From assembly GCF_006438725.1 (NCBI RefSeq), contig NZ_RCZD01000001.1:679089-743088 (forward strand): a DNA stretch of 64,000 bases, read 5' to 3'. The notes under the pieces were generated by a model. It worked only from the letters and a program-made list of their open reading frames with translations, did no database searches and had not been told where the DNA came from. The translations under genes and the position numbers were made by a program. Numbering within the stretch: position 1 is the first letter of the stretch; each line of letters opens with the position of its first letter. Shown here piece after piece: positions 1-9,001 of the stretch. The DNA is from Ewingella americana (GTDB lineage: Bacteria; Pseudomonadota; Gammaproteobacteria; Enterobacterales; Enterobacteriaceae).

Positions 1-1679
1 CCTTCAAAATCTCGCTGCCAACACCGATCATGTCCGGCGTTCGCACCCCGACGCGTCAGTTCAGTTCCTGCGTGCTGATCGAGTGCGGCGACAGTCTGGA
101 CTCCATCAACGCGACCTCCAGCGCCATCGTAAAATACGTTTCCCAGCGCGCCGGTATCGGCATCAACGCCGGCCGCATCCGTGCACTGGGCAGCCCAATC
201 CGTGGCGGCGAAGCCTTCCACACCGGCTGTATCCCGTTCTACAAACATTTCCAGACGGCGGTGAAATCCTGTTCTCAGGGCGGCGTGCGCGGCGGTGCAG
301 CGACCCTGTTCTACCCGATGTGGCATCTGGAAGTGGAAAGCCTGCTGGTACTGAAGAACAACCGTGGCGTTGAAGGCAACCGTGTCCGTCATATGGATTA
401 CGGCGTGCAGATCAACAAACTGATGTATCAGCGTCTGGTCAAAGGCGGCGATATCACCCTGTTCAGCCCGTCCGACGTCCCTGGTCTGTACGATGCGTTC
501 TTCGCCGATCAGGACGAGTTCGAGCGTCTGTATGAAAAATACGAGCAGGACAGCAGCATCCGTAAACAGAAAGTGAAAGCGGTTGAACTGTTCTCACTGA
601 TGATGCAGGAACGAGCGTCCACAGGCCGTATCTACATTCAGCACGTTGACCACTGCAACACCCACAGCCCGTTTGACCCGGCTATTGCGCCGGTTCGCCA
701 GTCCAACCTGTGTCTGGAAATCGCACTGCCGACCAAACCGCTGGATGACGTTAACGACGAAAACGGTGAAATTGCGCTGTGTACGCTGTCTGCCTTTAAC
801 CTCGGTGCTATCGAAAGCCTGGATGATTTGGAAGAGTTGGCGGTGCTGGCCGTTCGTGCGCTCGACGCCCTGCTCGACTATCAGGATTACCCAATCAAAG
901 CCGCCAAACGTGGCGCAATGGGTCGTCGTACTCTGGGTATTGGCGTGATTAACTACGCATATTATCTGGCGAAGAACGGCGTGCGTTACTCTGACGGCAG
1001 CGCAAACAATCTGACGCACAGAACGTTCGAAGCCATTCAGTATTACCTGCTGAAAGCCTCCAATGAGCTGGCCAAAGAGCAAGGTGCATGCCAGTGGTTC
1101 AACGAAACCACCTACGCGCAAGGCATCATGCCGATCGATACCTATAAAAAGGATCTCGATGCCATTTGCAACGAGCCGCTGCATTATGACTGGGACACAC
1201 TGCGTAACGAGATCAAAACCCACGGTCTGCGCAACTCCACGCTGTCGGCATTGATGCCATCCGAGACGTCATCGCAGATCTCCAACGCCACCAACGGTAT
1301 CGAGCCACCGCGCGGCCACATCAGCATTAAAGCCTCGAAAGACGGCATTCTGCGTCAGGTCGTGCCCGAATATGAGCGCCTGAAAGATCAGTACGAATTG
1401 CTGTGGGACATGCCAAACAACGACGGTTACCTGCAACTGGTTGGCGTGATGCAAAAATTCATCGACCAGGCGATTTCGTCTAACACCAACTATGATCCGT
1501 CGCGCTTCCCGAACAGCAAAGTGCCGATGAAGCAGTTGTTGAAAGACTTGCTGACGGCCTACAAATTCGGCGTAAAAACTCTGTACTATCAGAACACCCG
1601 TGATGGTGCTGATGATGTACAAGAAGACATGAAAGCCGACGTAGCTGACGACTGCGAAAGCGGTGCCTGCAAAATCTAA
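1..1679 (+). CDS. nrdA: Ribonucleoside-diphosphate reductase class Ia, alpha subunit (5' end outside window)
   Basis: The large catalytic subunit reduces ribonucleoside diphosphates to deoxyribonucleotides in the cytoplasm, working with NrdB. The reading frame is open from base 3, so the gene enters from the left. About 559 of the usual ~761 residues are present, and the N-terminal ATP-cone is outside. Visible family signatures are the active-site cysteines in SSCVLIECGD and ALCTLSAFN, the radical cysteine with its Asn/Glu partners in NLCLEIALP, the tyrosine pair of the radical path in TLYYQNT, and the C-terminal redox pair CESGACKI that thioredoxin or glutaredoxin recharges. nrdB follows after 64 bases, with a hairpin between them. 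Near-identity to E. coli NrdA through the whole stretch leaves no real alternative. Confidence 0.98.
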   Translation, partial: FKISLPTPIMSGVRTPTRQFSSCVLIECGDSLDSINATSSAIVKYVSQRAGIGINAGRIRALGSPIRGGEAFHTGCIPFYKHFQTAVKSCSQGGVRGGAATLFYPMWHLEVESLLVLKNNRGVEGNRVRHMDYGVQINKLMYQRLVKGGDITLFSPSDVPGLYDAFFADQDEFERLYEKYEQDSSIRKQKVKAVELFSLMMQERASTGRIYIQHVDHCNTHSPFDPAIAPVRQSNLCLEIALPTKPLDDVNDENGEIALCTLSAFNLGAIESLDDLEELAVLAVRALDALLDYQDYPIKAAKRGAMGRRTLGIGVINYAYYLAKNGVRYSDGSANNLTHRTFEAIQYYLLKASNELAKEQGACQWFNETTYAQGIMPIDTYKKDLDAICNEPLHYDWDTLRNEIKTHGLRNSTLSALMPSETSSQISNATNGIEPPRGHISIKASKDGILRQVVPEYERLKDQYELLWDMPNNDGYLQLVGVMQKFIDQAISSNTNYDPSRFPNSKVPMKQLLKDLLTAYKFGVKTLYYQNTRDGADDVQEDMKADVADDCESGACKI

Positions 1680-1707
1680 TCATCTGTTTTGATTTATCAT
1701 TTTATAG

Positions 1708-1731
1708 AAAGCCCCTGCACAGGGGCTTTTG
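1708..1731 (+). terminator. Hairpin between nrdA and nrdB
   Basis: An 8-bp GC-rich stem (AGCCCCTG / CAGGGGCT) with a 2-base gap is followed by only four T. It lies inside the nrdAB operon, 12 bases before the nrdB start codon. It is more likely an attenuator or mRNA-stabilising hairpin than a full terminator, because nrdB has no other clear promoter in the 64-base gap. Confidence 0.5.
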
Positions 1732-1743
1732 TCCGAGGACAAT

Positions 1744-2874
1744 ATGGCTTATAGCACTTTCTCTCAGAACAAGAACAACCAGCTGCTGGAACCGATGTTT
1801 TTCGGCCAGTCGGTCAACGTTGCCCGTTTCGATCAACAGAAACATGAAATCTTCGAAAAGTTGATTGAAAAGCAGCTTTCCTTCTTCTGGCGTCCTGAAG
1901 AGATTGACGTTTCCCGTGACCGTATCGATTTTCAGGCACTGCCGGATCACGAAAAACACATCTTCCTCAGCAACCTGAAATACCAGACGTTGCTGGATTC
2001 TATTCAGGGCCGCAGCCCGAACGTCGCCCTCTTGCCGCTGATTTCTATCCCGGAGCTGGAAACCTGGGTCGAAACCTGGGCATTTTCAGAAACGATTCAT
2101 TCGCGCTCTTACACGCACATCATCCGTAATATCGTCAACGATCCGGCGGTAGTGTTTGACGATATCGTCACCAATGAAGAGATTCTCAAGCGCGCAAAAG
2201 ACATCTCCGGCTATTACGACACATTGATCGAAATGACCAGCTACTACCATCTGCTGGGTGTAGGTACGCATCAGGTCAATGGCAAAACAGTCGTCGTCGA
2301 TTTGCATGAACTGAAGAAAAAACTCTATATCTGCCTGATGAGTGTTAACGCGTTGGAAGCCGTGCGCTTTTACGTCAGCTTCGCCTGTTCCTTTGCCTTT
2401 GCCGAGCGTGAACTGATGGAAGGCAACGCCAAGATCATCAAGATGATCGCCCGCGACGAAGCCCTGCACCTGACCGGCACCCAGCACGCGCTGAACCTGC
2501 TGCGCTCTGGTCAGGATGACCCGGAAATGGCGGAAATCGCCAAAGAGTGTGAGCAGGAGTGCCATGACCTGTTCGTGCTGGCCGCGCAGCAGGAGAAAGA
2601 GTGGGCCGAATATCTGTTCCGTGACGGCTCGATGATCGGTCTGAACAAAGACATTCTGTGTCAGTACGTGGAATATATTACCAATATCCGCATGCAGGCT
2701 GTGGGCCTGACCGCACCGTTCAAAACCCGCACCAATCCGATCCCATGGATCAACGCCTGGCTGGTGTCGGACAACGTGCAGGTTGCGCCGCAGGAAGTGG
2801 AAGTCAGTTCTTACCTGGTCGGTCAGATTGATTCAGAAATGAACGCCGACGACCTGAGCGATTTTGAGTTCTAA
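1744..2874 (+). CDS. nrdB: Ribonucleoside-diphosphate reductase class Ia, beta subunit
   Basis: This is the 376-residue radical-generating subunit of class Ia ribonucleotide reductase, which carries the diferric-tyrosyl radical used by NrdA. The length equals E. coli NrdB when translation starts at the ATG at 1744 (MAYSTFSQ), placed after a GAGG ribosome-binding site. An upstream ATG at 1729 in the same frame would add five residues and is less likely. The iron/radical motif [13 protein letters not shown] holds Glu116, His119 and the radical Tyr123 (counting Met as 1). A second iron motif, [13 protein letters not shown], lies near residues 235-247. The C-terminus ends in DDLSDFEF, the NrdA-docking tail. 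The stop codon is one base before the yfaE ATG. Confidence 0.98.
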   Translation: MAYSTFSQNKNNQLLEPMFFGQSVNVARFDQQKHEIFEKLIEKQLSFFWRPEEIDVSRDRIDFQALPDHEKHIFLSNLKYQTLLDSIQGRSPNVALLPLISIPELETWVETWAFSETIHSRSYTHIIRNIVNDPAVVFDDIVTNEEILKRAKDISGYYDTLIEMTSYYHLLGVGTHQVNGKTVVVDLHELKKKLYICLMSVNALEAVRFYVSFACSFAFAERELMEGNAKIIKMIARDEALHLTGTQHALNLLRSGQDDPEMAEIAKECEQECHDLFVLAAQQEKEWAEYLFRDGSMIGLNKDILCQYVEYITNIRMQAVGLTAPFKTRTNPIPWINAWLVSDNVQVAPQEVEVSSYLVGQIDSEMNADDLSDFEF

Positions 2875-2875
2875 A

Positions 2876-3136
2876 ATGTCTCAGCCTATCGTGACCTTAT
2901 CAGCAAATGGCAAACGGCTGGCCTGTCTGGCTGGCCATAAAAATCTGCTGGACGTGTTTGAACATCACGACGTAGATGTTGAGTATCAATGTCGGGAAGG
3001 TTATTGCGGATCGTGCCGGATGCGGCTGGTCAGCGGGGAAGTCACTTACAGTGAGAAGCCACTGGCATTCATCTCGGAAGGCGAGATTTTGCCGTGTTGT
3101 TGCCTACCCATTGGTGATGTAGAACTTGAGTTCTAG
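2876..3136 (+). CDS. yfaE: 2Fe-2S ferredoxin that maintains the NrdB cofactor
   Basis: This 86-residue plant-type [2Fe-2S] ferredoxin is, by family knowledge, the electron donor for assembly and repair of the NrdB diferric-tyrosyl cofactor. The cluster motif C-x4-C-x2-C is seen in CREGYCGSC near residues 38-46, with the distal cysteine in the LPCCC run near residue 77. The ATG at 2876 is used; it follows the nrdB TAA by one base, so the two are translationally coupled. The stop codon TAG runs directly into the GGTGGG..CCCACC hairpin that begins repeat copy A. Confidence 0.95.
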   Translation: MSQPIVTLSANGKRLACLAGHKNLLDVFEHHDVDVEYQCREGYCGSCRMRLVSGEVTYSEKPLAFISEGEILPCCCLPIGDVELEF

Positions 3137-3753
3137 GTGGGTTGCGGCCCACCATTCCGCTTTATATTTTTAATTTCAAATCTTTTAATTCAACTTCAAA
3201 TTCAAAACCGTGGGCGTCGGCCCACACCGACCAAGGGAGACGCGCGCGCCTCCCTTGGAACCCTGCGCTAATCACTCCGTTGCTTCGCAAGTTGGGATGG
3301 CCGTGTTTCAGTTACCTTGGTGATAGCCGCAAAATGTCGCCGCTTAGCGGTCCCTTCACTACGGGTTCGAGCCATAGGTCTCGAACCTCTTGCTCAGCGC
3401 CATTTTTGAATGCGGCCTCGACATTTTAAAAGATAAACACAGTCTGGATTTTGAATTTAGAAAAGCGTCGGCCGCGTTCAAAACGACGTCGAGGGAGAGG
3501 CGCAAAACCGCGTGGGGCTTTACGCGGGTTGAAGCCCGAACTGAGAGCACCGCGCAGCGGCGGAGTTTGCGGCTATAACAGCGGCACCTGAAACACGGCC
3601 ATTGTGACCAGCGCAGCTGCCGGTGTTGCAGCAGCAAAAAAACGCAGGATTCCAAAGGGTTTCGTTTCAAACCCTTTGGGCCCGTGTGGGCGGCGAGCCC
3701 ACGACCTTGAATTTAGAGATTTAAAAGCGGGTTTGGGCTGCAAGCCCAAAAAA
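3137..3753. repeat. Long quasi-palindromic intergenic repeat, copy A
   Basis: This fills the whole 617-base gap between yfaE and yfaY. Read left to right it holds: small TGGGC-N4/5-GCCCA hairpins (3137-3153, 3210-3225); a GC-rich hairpin H1 (CCAAGGGAG/CTCCCTTGG, 3231-3258); box a ATGGCCGTGTTTCAG (3297-3311); box b ATAGCCGCAAAATGTC; and box c TTTTTGAATGCGGCC (3403-3417). After an AT-rich centre the same boxes return inverted: c' GGCCGCGTTCA (3470-3480), b' TTTGCGGCTAT, a' CTGAAACACGGCCAT (3588-3602), hairpin H2 (3652-3679), and TGGGC hairpins at 3686-3702 and 3732-3750. Copies C (56683-57272) and D (63070-63703) share this plan. No believable gene was found: open frames are short, on both strands, and cross the hairpins. 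The function is unknown. Confidence 0.85.
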
Positions 3754-4962
3754 CTACGCCTTAGCGATTCTCTCTAACCACGGGTAGTCAGCCACCGGAT
3801 CCCAGCCATTCAGATACCTGCGAAGCATATCCATCGCCACCATCGCAATGGTCTCCTGGCGCAGGGCGAGACCATGACGGGTGGCGGTGTAACGCAGCGT
3901 TAAACCGTGGGTACCTGAAGGCGTATGCAGCGCCAGACTTAACTCTTCACCTGACATCGCACCCACTGCCAGTGCCAAATGTGCGCCTGTTCTTTTAGCC
4001 AGCTGCTGCGCACGTGCCAACGTGTTTTGCAGGGATTTATCCGGGGAAAGCTCAGCATCAGCAGGTAAAAGTTCACCCGCGGCCAACGGCATACCGGCAC
4101 TTTGCAGACGCCAGTTGAGCAGACCGCCGGTAAAGCTTTCACTGACCGACACGCGCAGATCCTGTTCCAACAAACGCCCGGCCAGGCACGCAGGCAAGCT
4201 GCCGAAACCTTCAAAAATAGTGCTTTCACCGGCCACTTCACGCACGCGCTCGAAGGCTTTACGCATTGCAGCTTCCTGCGAACGCGGCCCGGTCACTTTC
4301 AGCTCAATGATTGGCGAGGAAGAGCGGTACCCCATCGTCACCCCTTCAGGCAGAACCATCGCATCCAGATCGGTGGCAAGGTCACTTTCGCCACGGCCAA
4401 ACGTGGTCAGGCGAAGACACAACGGCGCTTCGAGAGCCGGGTATTTCTTGTGCAGACGCGGAACAATTTGCTGCTCAACCATCACTTTAAATTCAGACGG
4501 CACGCCAGGAGTGAAGAAAATCTGGCAGCGGTTGAGCGTTATGCTGAACCCGCATGCCGTCCCCACCGGGTTATCCAGCACTTCGGCACCTTCGGGAATT
4601 TGCGCCTGTTTGCGGTTCGACTCGGCCATCGGGCGGCCTCGTCCGGCAAAGAAAGCCTCCATCGTGCGGATCCAGTTGGCATCTTCCACCAGCCTGACAC
4701 CGCAAGCGGTAGCGGCTGCCAGCGCGCTTAAATCGTCACTGGTCGGTCCGAGCCCCCCGTTGACGATCAGCACATCGGCAATGTGGCTGCGCTCTTTCAT
4801 CACGCTGACCAGCTCTTCCAGACTGTCACCCACCGTTTCACGGCTGGTCATTGGCAGACCTTCATCAAACAGATAACTGGCCAGCCAGGCGGCGTTGGAA
4901 TCCACGATTTGACCGTGCAGAACTTCTTCGCCAGTACTGAGCATCTCAACCCTAAGCATCAT
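3754..4962 (-). CDS. yfaY: CinA/MoaB-like domain protein YfaY
   Basis: This is a 402-residue protein of the CinA family. The N-terminal molybdopterin-binding-like (MoCF) domain, about residues 4-170, shows GQIVDSNAAWLA, VNGGLGPTSDD and NPVGTACGF. The C-terminal part resembles the nicotinamide-nucleotide amidase (PncC) domain but is degenerate, as in E. coli YfaY (about 400 residues), where no amidase activity is expected. The physiological role is not established. Two ATGs lie at the start (4962 and 4959); the second gives the E. coli-like MLRVEM. The stop lies 3 bases from the last hairpin of repeat copy A, which may end its transcript. In E. coli yfaY also precedes yfaZ, as here, though other genes separate it from nrdAB. 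Confidence 0.93.
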   Translation of the reverse strand: MMLRVEMLSTGEEVLHGQIVDSNAAWLASYLFDEGLPMTSRETVGDSLEELVSVMKERSHIADVLIVNGGLGPTSDDLSALAAATACGVRLVEDANWIRTMEAFFAGRGRPMAESNRKQAQIPEGAEVLDNPVGTACGFSITLNRCQIFFTPGVPSEFKVMVEQQIVPRLHKKYPALEAPLCLRLTTFGRGESDLATDLDAMVLPEGVTMGYRSSSPIIELKVTGPRSQEAAMRKAFERVREVAGESTIFEGFGSLPACLAGRLLEQDLRVSVSESFTGGLLNWRLQSAGMPLAAGELLPADAELSPDKSLQNTLARAQQLAKRTGAHLALAVGAMSGEELSLALHTPSGTHGLTLRYTATRHGLALRQETIAMVAMDMLRRYLNGWDPVADYPWLERIAKA

Positions 4963-5044
4963 TTTCTCCTCTCATTTTATCCCTCCACTGTAGAAAGGCT
5001 GCAGCCGAAAAACAATCACATAGGCACAAAGTGATATCACCGAC

Positions 5045-5070
5045 GAAAAAAAAGCCTGCTAAGCAGGCTT
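5045..5070 (-). terminator. Intrinsic terminator of yfaZ
   Basis: A perfect 8-bp stem (AAGCCTGC / GCAGGCTT) with a 3-base loop is followed on the minus strand by eight T. It lies 168 bases beyond the yfaZ stop, so the yfaZ transcript would include the palindromic element at 5102-5225. Confidence 0.85.
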
Positions 5071-5101
5071 TTAAAATTTACACATCGACTATCCCAAGAG
5101 A

Positions 5102-5225
5102 TTTCGAGTCGCCTAGAGGCGCCTACTTTTGGTGTAGTAACGCGGCAAGTGAGTAAATCCCCGGGAGCTTACATGAGTAAGTGACCGGGACGAACAAACG
5201 CAGCCAACACACCTACAACTCGAAA
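5102..5225. repeat. 124-bp palindromic element in the 3' region of yfaZ
   Basis: The element is bounded by an exact 8-bp inverted repeat (TTTCGAGT / ACTCGAAA). Inside are nested inverted repeats: CCCGG/CCGGG around 5160-5189, and CTTAC/GTAAG around a 4-base loop at 5168-5181. It ends 12 bases before the yfaZ stop codon and lies between yfaZ and its terminator. It looks like one of the miniature palindromic repeats seen at gene 3' ends in Yersinia and Serratia relatives; that likeness is from memory and unchecked. No protein is encoded. Confidence 0.6.
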
Positions 5226-5237
5226 GAGGCAGGGATA

Positions 5238-5783
5238 TTAGAAGTTGATTGCGCCGCCAACATACGCACCGTCAGCGACGATGTTGTCACGGTTGCCATC
5301 TTTGCCATCCAGCGCCATGTAGCGGTAACCCACACTCACAGTGACTAATGGAATAGCGGTCAGACGGACGCCCGCATTGGCTTCTTTGTAGTTGCCGATA
5401 CCGCTGGAGAGTGAATCTGGGGAATAGTAGTAGTCACCGTAGAGGGTGAACATTTTAGCGATTGGCAACTGTAAACCACCGCCAAGAGCCGCAGCATAAC
5501 CTTCGTCACCGTTTTTAGGGTTGGTGTACAGGCCTTTGCCGCCTACGGTCGCCATGAATGGACCTAATGGGATGTTATAGCCCAGACCCAGACCTGCAAC
5601 ATCACCGTCGTCATCGTTGTGCGTCCAGTCACCCGTCAGTGCCAAGCCTGGCGTGGTAGTACCGAAACCTGCGCCCAGATGGGTGTAATGCTCGCCAACT
5701 TCACCGTTGACACTGATGGCGCTGGCAGAAGCAGCAACCAACATCAGGCTGGCGGCAGCGCCAGCGACAAGTAATTTTTTCAT
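5238..5783 (-). CDS. yfaZ: YfaZ family outer membrane protein
   Basis: This 181-residue protein is close in sequence and length to E. coli YfaZ. A signal peptide of about 22 residues (MKK, hydrophobic core, ASASA) is followed by alternating amphipathic strands rich in Gly, Tyr and Asp. It ends in a beta-strand with terminal Phe (GGAINF), typical of a small outer membrane beta-barrel. The conserved stretch DDDGDVAGLGLGYNIPLGPF is characteristic. The function is unknown in E. coli as well. The gene is divergent from katA with 332 bases between the start codons, and it ends before its own palindromic element and terminator. Confidence 0.92.
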   Translation of the reverse strand: MKKLLVAGAAASLMLVAASASAISVNGEVGEHYTHLGAGFGTTTPGLALTGDWTHNDDDGDVAGLGLGYNIPLGPFMATVGGKGLYTNPKNGDEGYAAALGGGLQLPIAKMFTLYGDYYYSPDSLSSGIGNYKEANAGVRLTAIPLVTVSVGYRYMALDGKDGNRDNIVADGAYVGGAINF

Positions 5784-6115
5784 TATTTATCCTAAATAAT
5801 TGCTATACAGCAGTAAAACTTCCCTGCGGAGTCTAAAGCAATTTACCCTCATGCAACATCTTTTTACCTTGCAAACTTATCAGTTAAGACGCGGAAAATT
5901 GTAAGAATCATCGATTACATTGATGAAATGAAGATCACTGATTGGAATGATAACCCCCACCTATTTGCCCTCGATCAACAATTGACCTTAAATTAGAGTT
6001 AGAGTGAATTAACCTAAGGAAAGGCCCCCGCGCAGGAGCGCTGAATCAGATTCACCTTGATCGAACACGTTGATCTCATTTCCCTACACCCACTGAATAC
6101 TGGAAGGATCTCGCC
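5784..6115. promoter_or_regulatory. Divergent promoter region of yfaZ and katA
   Basis: This 332-base AT-rich gap lies between two divergent starts and must hold both promoters. The katA ribosome-binding site GGAAGGA precedes its ATG by 8 bases. I could not identify a convincing OxyR or other operator by eye, so how the catalase is induced is left open. Confidence 0.5.
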
Positions 6116-7549
6116 ATGAAGAAAAAAGGATTAACCACCGCAGCCGGTGCTCCCGTTGTTGATAACAACAATGTCATCACTGCCGGTCGCCGTGGGCCGC
6201 TGTTGTTGCAAGATGTATGGTTTCTCGAAAAATTAGCCCATTTTGACCGTGAAGTGATCCCTGAACGTCGTATGCACGCTAAAGGTTCTGGTGCCTACGG
6301 GACATTTACCGTGACTCATGACATCACCCAATTCACCCGCGCCAACATCTTCTCTGAAATTGGCAAGCAAACCGAGATGTTTATCCGCTTCTCCACGGTG
6401 GCTGGCGAACGTGGCGCAGCAGATGCTGAACGTGATATTCGCGGTTTCTCGATGAAATTTTATACCGAGCAGGGCAACTGGGATCTGGTGGGTAACAATA
6501 CGCCGGTATTCTATCTGCGTGACCCGCTGAAATTCCCTGACCTGAACCACGTCGTCAAACGCGATCCCCGCACCAACCTGCGTAACCCGGCATACAAATG
6601 GGACTTCTTCTCCCACCTGCCAGAATCGCTGCATCAGCTCACCATCGACTTCAGTGACCGCGGCCTGCCTAACTCATACCGCCACATTCACGGTTTCGGC
6701 AGCCATACTTTCAGCTTTATCAATGCCGAAAACGAGCGTTTCTGGGTGAAATTCCACTTCGTCTGCCAGCAGGGTATTGAAAACCTGATGGATGACGAAG
6801 CGGAGAAACTGGTCGGCGAAGACCGCGAAAGCTCCCAGCGTGACCTGTATGACGCTATCGAACGCGGTGATTTCCCACGATGGAAGTTGTTCGTGCAGCT
6901 CATGCCAGAGCATGAAGCCTCAGAATTGCCGTACAACCCGTTCGACCTGACCAAAGTCTGGTTACACGGTGACTATCCGCTGATTGAAGTGGGTGAGTTC
7001 GAGCTGAACCGTAACCCGGAAAACTACTTTGCTGAAGTAGAGCAAGTGGCGATGAGCCCGGCGAACGTAGTACCTGGCGTGGGCTTCTCCCCGGACCGCA
7101 TGTTGCAGGGGCGTCTGTTCTCCTACGGCGATGCGCACCGCTACCGTCTGGGTGTGAACCATCACCAGATCCCGGTGAACGCACCAAAATGCCCGTTCCA
7201 TAACTATCACCGTGATGGCGCTATGCGCGTGGACGGCAACAGCGGCAACAGCGTGACCTATGAACCAAACAGTGCCGGTTTGTTCCAGGAGCAACCTGAT
7301 TTCAGCGAACCGCCGTTGACGATTGAAGGCGCTGCCGATCACTGGAATCACCGCGAAGATGACGATTATTTCACTCAGCCGCGTCTGCTGTTCAATCTGC
7401 TGTCTGACGAAGAACATCAGCGCATGTTTGGCCGTATCGCCGGTGAGCTGAAACACGCGTCAGCTGAAACGCAAAAACGCCAGCTCGACCTGTTCTATAA
7501 AGTCGATCCTGCTTATGGCGCAGGCGTGGAACAAGCGCTGAAAGCGTAA
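6116..7549 (+). CDS. katA: Monofunctional heme catalase
   Basis: This 477-residue protein breaks hydrogen peroxide down to water and oxygen. Its length and sequence fit the small-subunit (clade 3) heme catalases. The distal His54 lies in [14 protein letters not shown], the distal Asn127 in [13 protein letters not shown], and the heme-ligand Tyr337 in [14 protein letters not shown]. No signal peptide is seen, so it is cytoplasmic. E. coli K-12 has no KatA at this locus (it uses KatG and KatE), so this is a lineage-specific gene placed between yfaZ and the men operon. The start follows a strong GGAAGGA site. A terminator shared with menE follows the gene. The identity is firm; the symbol katA is by family convention. 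Confidence 0.97.
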   Translation: MKKKGLTTAAGAPVVDNNNVITAGRRGPLLLQDVWFLEKLAHFDREVIPERRMHAKGSGAYGTFTVTHDITQFTRANIFSEIGKQTEMFIRFSTVAGERGAADAERDIRGFSMKFYTEQGNWDLVGNNTPVFYLRDPLKFPDLNHVVKRDPRTNLRNPAYKWDFFSHLPESLHQLTIDFSDRGLPNSYRHIHGFGSHTFSFINAENERFWVKFHFVCQQGIENLMDDEAEKLVGEDRESSQRDLYDAIERGDFPRWKLFVQLMPEHEASELPYNPFDLTKVWLHGDYPLIEVGEFELNRNPENYFAEVEQVAMSPANVVPGVGFSPDRMLQGRLFSYGDAHRYRLGVNHHQIPVNAPKCPFHNYHRDGAMRVDGNSGNSVTYEPNSAGLFQEQPDFSEPPLTIEGAADHWNHREDDDYFTQPRLLFNLLSDEEHQRMFGRIAGELKHASAETQKRQLDLFYKVDPAYGAGVEQALKA

Positions 7550-7572
7550 TCTCGTTTAGCCCATTCAAGTGA

Positions 7573-7609
7573 AAAGGGCCGCACTGTCTAACCAGCGCGG
7601 CCCTTTTTT
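7573..7609. terminator. Bidirectional terminator between katA and menE
   Basis: A 9-bp stem (AAGGGCCGC / GCGGCCCTT) has T-rich sequence on the plus-strand side and four T on the minus-strand side. It separates the convergent katA and menE genes and can serve both. Confidence 0.85.
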
Positions 7610-7624
7610 AAAATTGATGCATTG

Positions 7625-9001
7625 TCAGACTGGTTGTTTTTCCAGCCACAGTTTCAGTTGCTGGCGGGAAATCTTAATCCCCCCCTGCGCGACCTCCTGC
7701 GGCAAAGCGTAGTAACGCACCGGCAGTTGGAACCGCGCCAGTTTGTCCTGCAGCCACTCAGCTAAATGCTCAAAGGTTGCCCCTGGATGGGCGTCCACCA
7801 GCGCTACCGGCCGCTGACCAAATTCGTCATCCTTCACGGGCAGTACGAAGGCGCGATCTACCTGCGGATGCGACTGTAACACCCGCTCGATGTCTTCGGG
7901 TTGAATCCCCTCTCCGGCGCTAAAAAACAGATTATCCAGTCTTCCGGCGATATGCAGTTCATCGCCCTGCCACTCACCACGGTCGCGGGTGTGAAACCAG
8001 CCCTCAGCATCGGTTAATGGCGTCAACGCCCCGGACTTCCAGTAACCGGCAGCCAGACTTGGGGTGCGGATCAGCACTTCGTCATTTTGCAGCATCACTT
8101 CTTTACCGGCGAGAGCATGGCCGACCCCCCGTGAACCATCGGCACGTTTAGCCGTCACGGTCGAAGCGGTTTCTGTCATGCCATAGCCACACCAGCAGCG
8201 GATCCCCGCGCGCTCAGCCTGTTCGGTAAGTTCCTGAGGAATATGCGCACCGCCGAGCAGGACATCCTGCAATTTTTCTGGCCGTTGTGGTTGCTGTAGC
8301 AAACGCCAGAGCTGCGTCGGCACCAGCGAGGCATGGCTGCAATTGTCCAACGCGGCGTCGAGTGATTCACCGTCAGCCAGTACCCGCAGCGTGGCACCCG
8401 CACTCAGCCAGCGCCAGATAATCCCCTGTCCTGAAACATGGAACAACGGCAGAGAAAGCAACCAGCTGTCGCCCGGAGAAAATGGAAGTAACCCGAGTAC
8501 GCCCGCCGCACTGGCGAGATGCGCCTGTGCACTGTGTGCGGCAGCTTTCGGCAATCCGCTGGAACCTGAGGTGAGCGTCAGCGTCGCCAGGCGCTCAGGA
8601 TGCCACGCGGCAGTCGTGGTGCCAGAACCGGCATGGCGTAGCTCAAGCGCATACGGGGCCAGTTCAGGTGGCGAATCACTGAGATCGAGAATAAAGCGGA
8701 TATCCAGCGACGGCAGCAGTTCTGCGCACAGCGAAGCGGGCAACTGCGGATTGAGCGGCAATAAGCGGGCACCGGTTTGTAACAACGCCAAATAGGCCAG
8801 CAACGCGTCGGGGCTGTTTTTACTGCGCAACACAACGCCAGCGCCTTCACTGACGCCCTGCTGAATAAACCCCGCCGCCAGTGAATCTATGCGCTGTAAT
8901 AAATCGCGCCAGCACCATGCGGTGCCGCGTGACTTCAGCGCGACAGCAAACGGCGTCCGTTCGGCCCATACACGCCAGGGCCAGTTGTTCATGCCTGCCA
9001 T
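7625..9001 (-). CDS. menE: o-Succinylbenzoate-CoA ligase
   Basis: This enzyme activates o-succinylbenzoate with ATP and CoA to the CoA thioester in menaquinone synthesis. It is 458 residues (455 if started at the second Met, 8992). It shows the adenylate-forming enzyme signatures: P-loop [16 protein letters not shown] near residue 140, YGMTETAST near 270, TRDRGE and [20 protein letters not shown] in the hinge region, and the C-terminal catalytic lysine in [10 protein letters not shown]. The start overlaps the menC stop by 4-13 bases, which indicates coupling. It is the last gene of menFDHBCE. Confidence 0.96.
   Translation of the reverse strand: MAGMNNWPWRVWAERTPFAVALKSRGTAWCWRDLLQRIDSLAAGFIQQGVSEGAGVVLRSKNSPDALLAYLALLQTGARLLPLNPQLPASLCAELLPSLDIRFILDLSDSPPELAPYALELRHAGSGTTTAAWHPERLATLTLTSGSSGLPKAAAHSAQAHLASAAGVLGLLPFSPGDSWLLSLPLFHVSGQGIIWRWLSAGATLRVLADGESLDAALDNCSHASLVPTQLWRLLQQPQRPEKLQDVLLGGAHIPQELTEQAERAGIRCWCGYGMTETASTVTAKRADGSRGVGHALAGKEVMLQNDEVLIRTPSLAAGYWKSGALTPLTDAEGWFHTRDRGEWQGDELHIAGRLDNLFFSAGEGIQPEDIERVLQSHPQVDRAFVLPVKDDEFGQRPVALVDAHPGATFEHLAEWLQDKLARFQLPVRYYALPQEVAQGGIKISRQQLKLWLEKQPV

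Noticed and set aside
3142..3578. Several short open frames in repeat copy A
   Set aside because: They cross inverted repeats, lie on both strands at once and have no start signals; they come from the GC-rich palindromic DNA.
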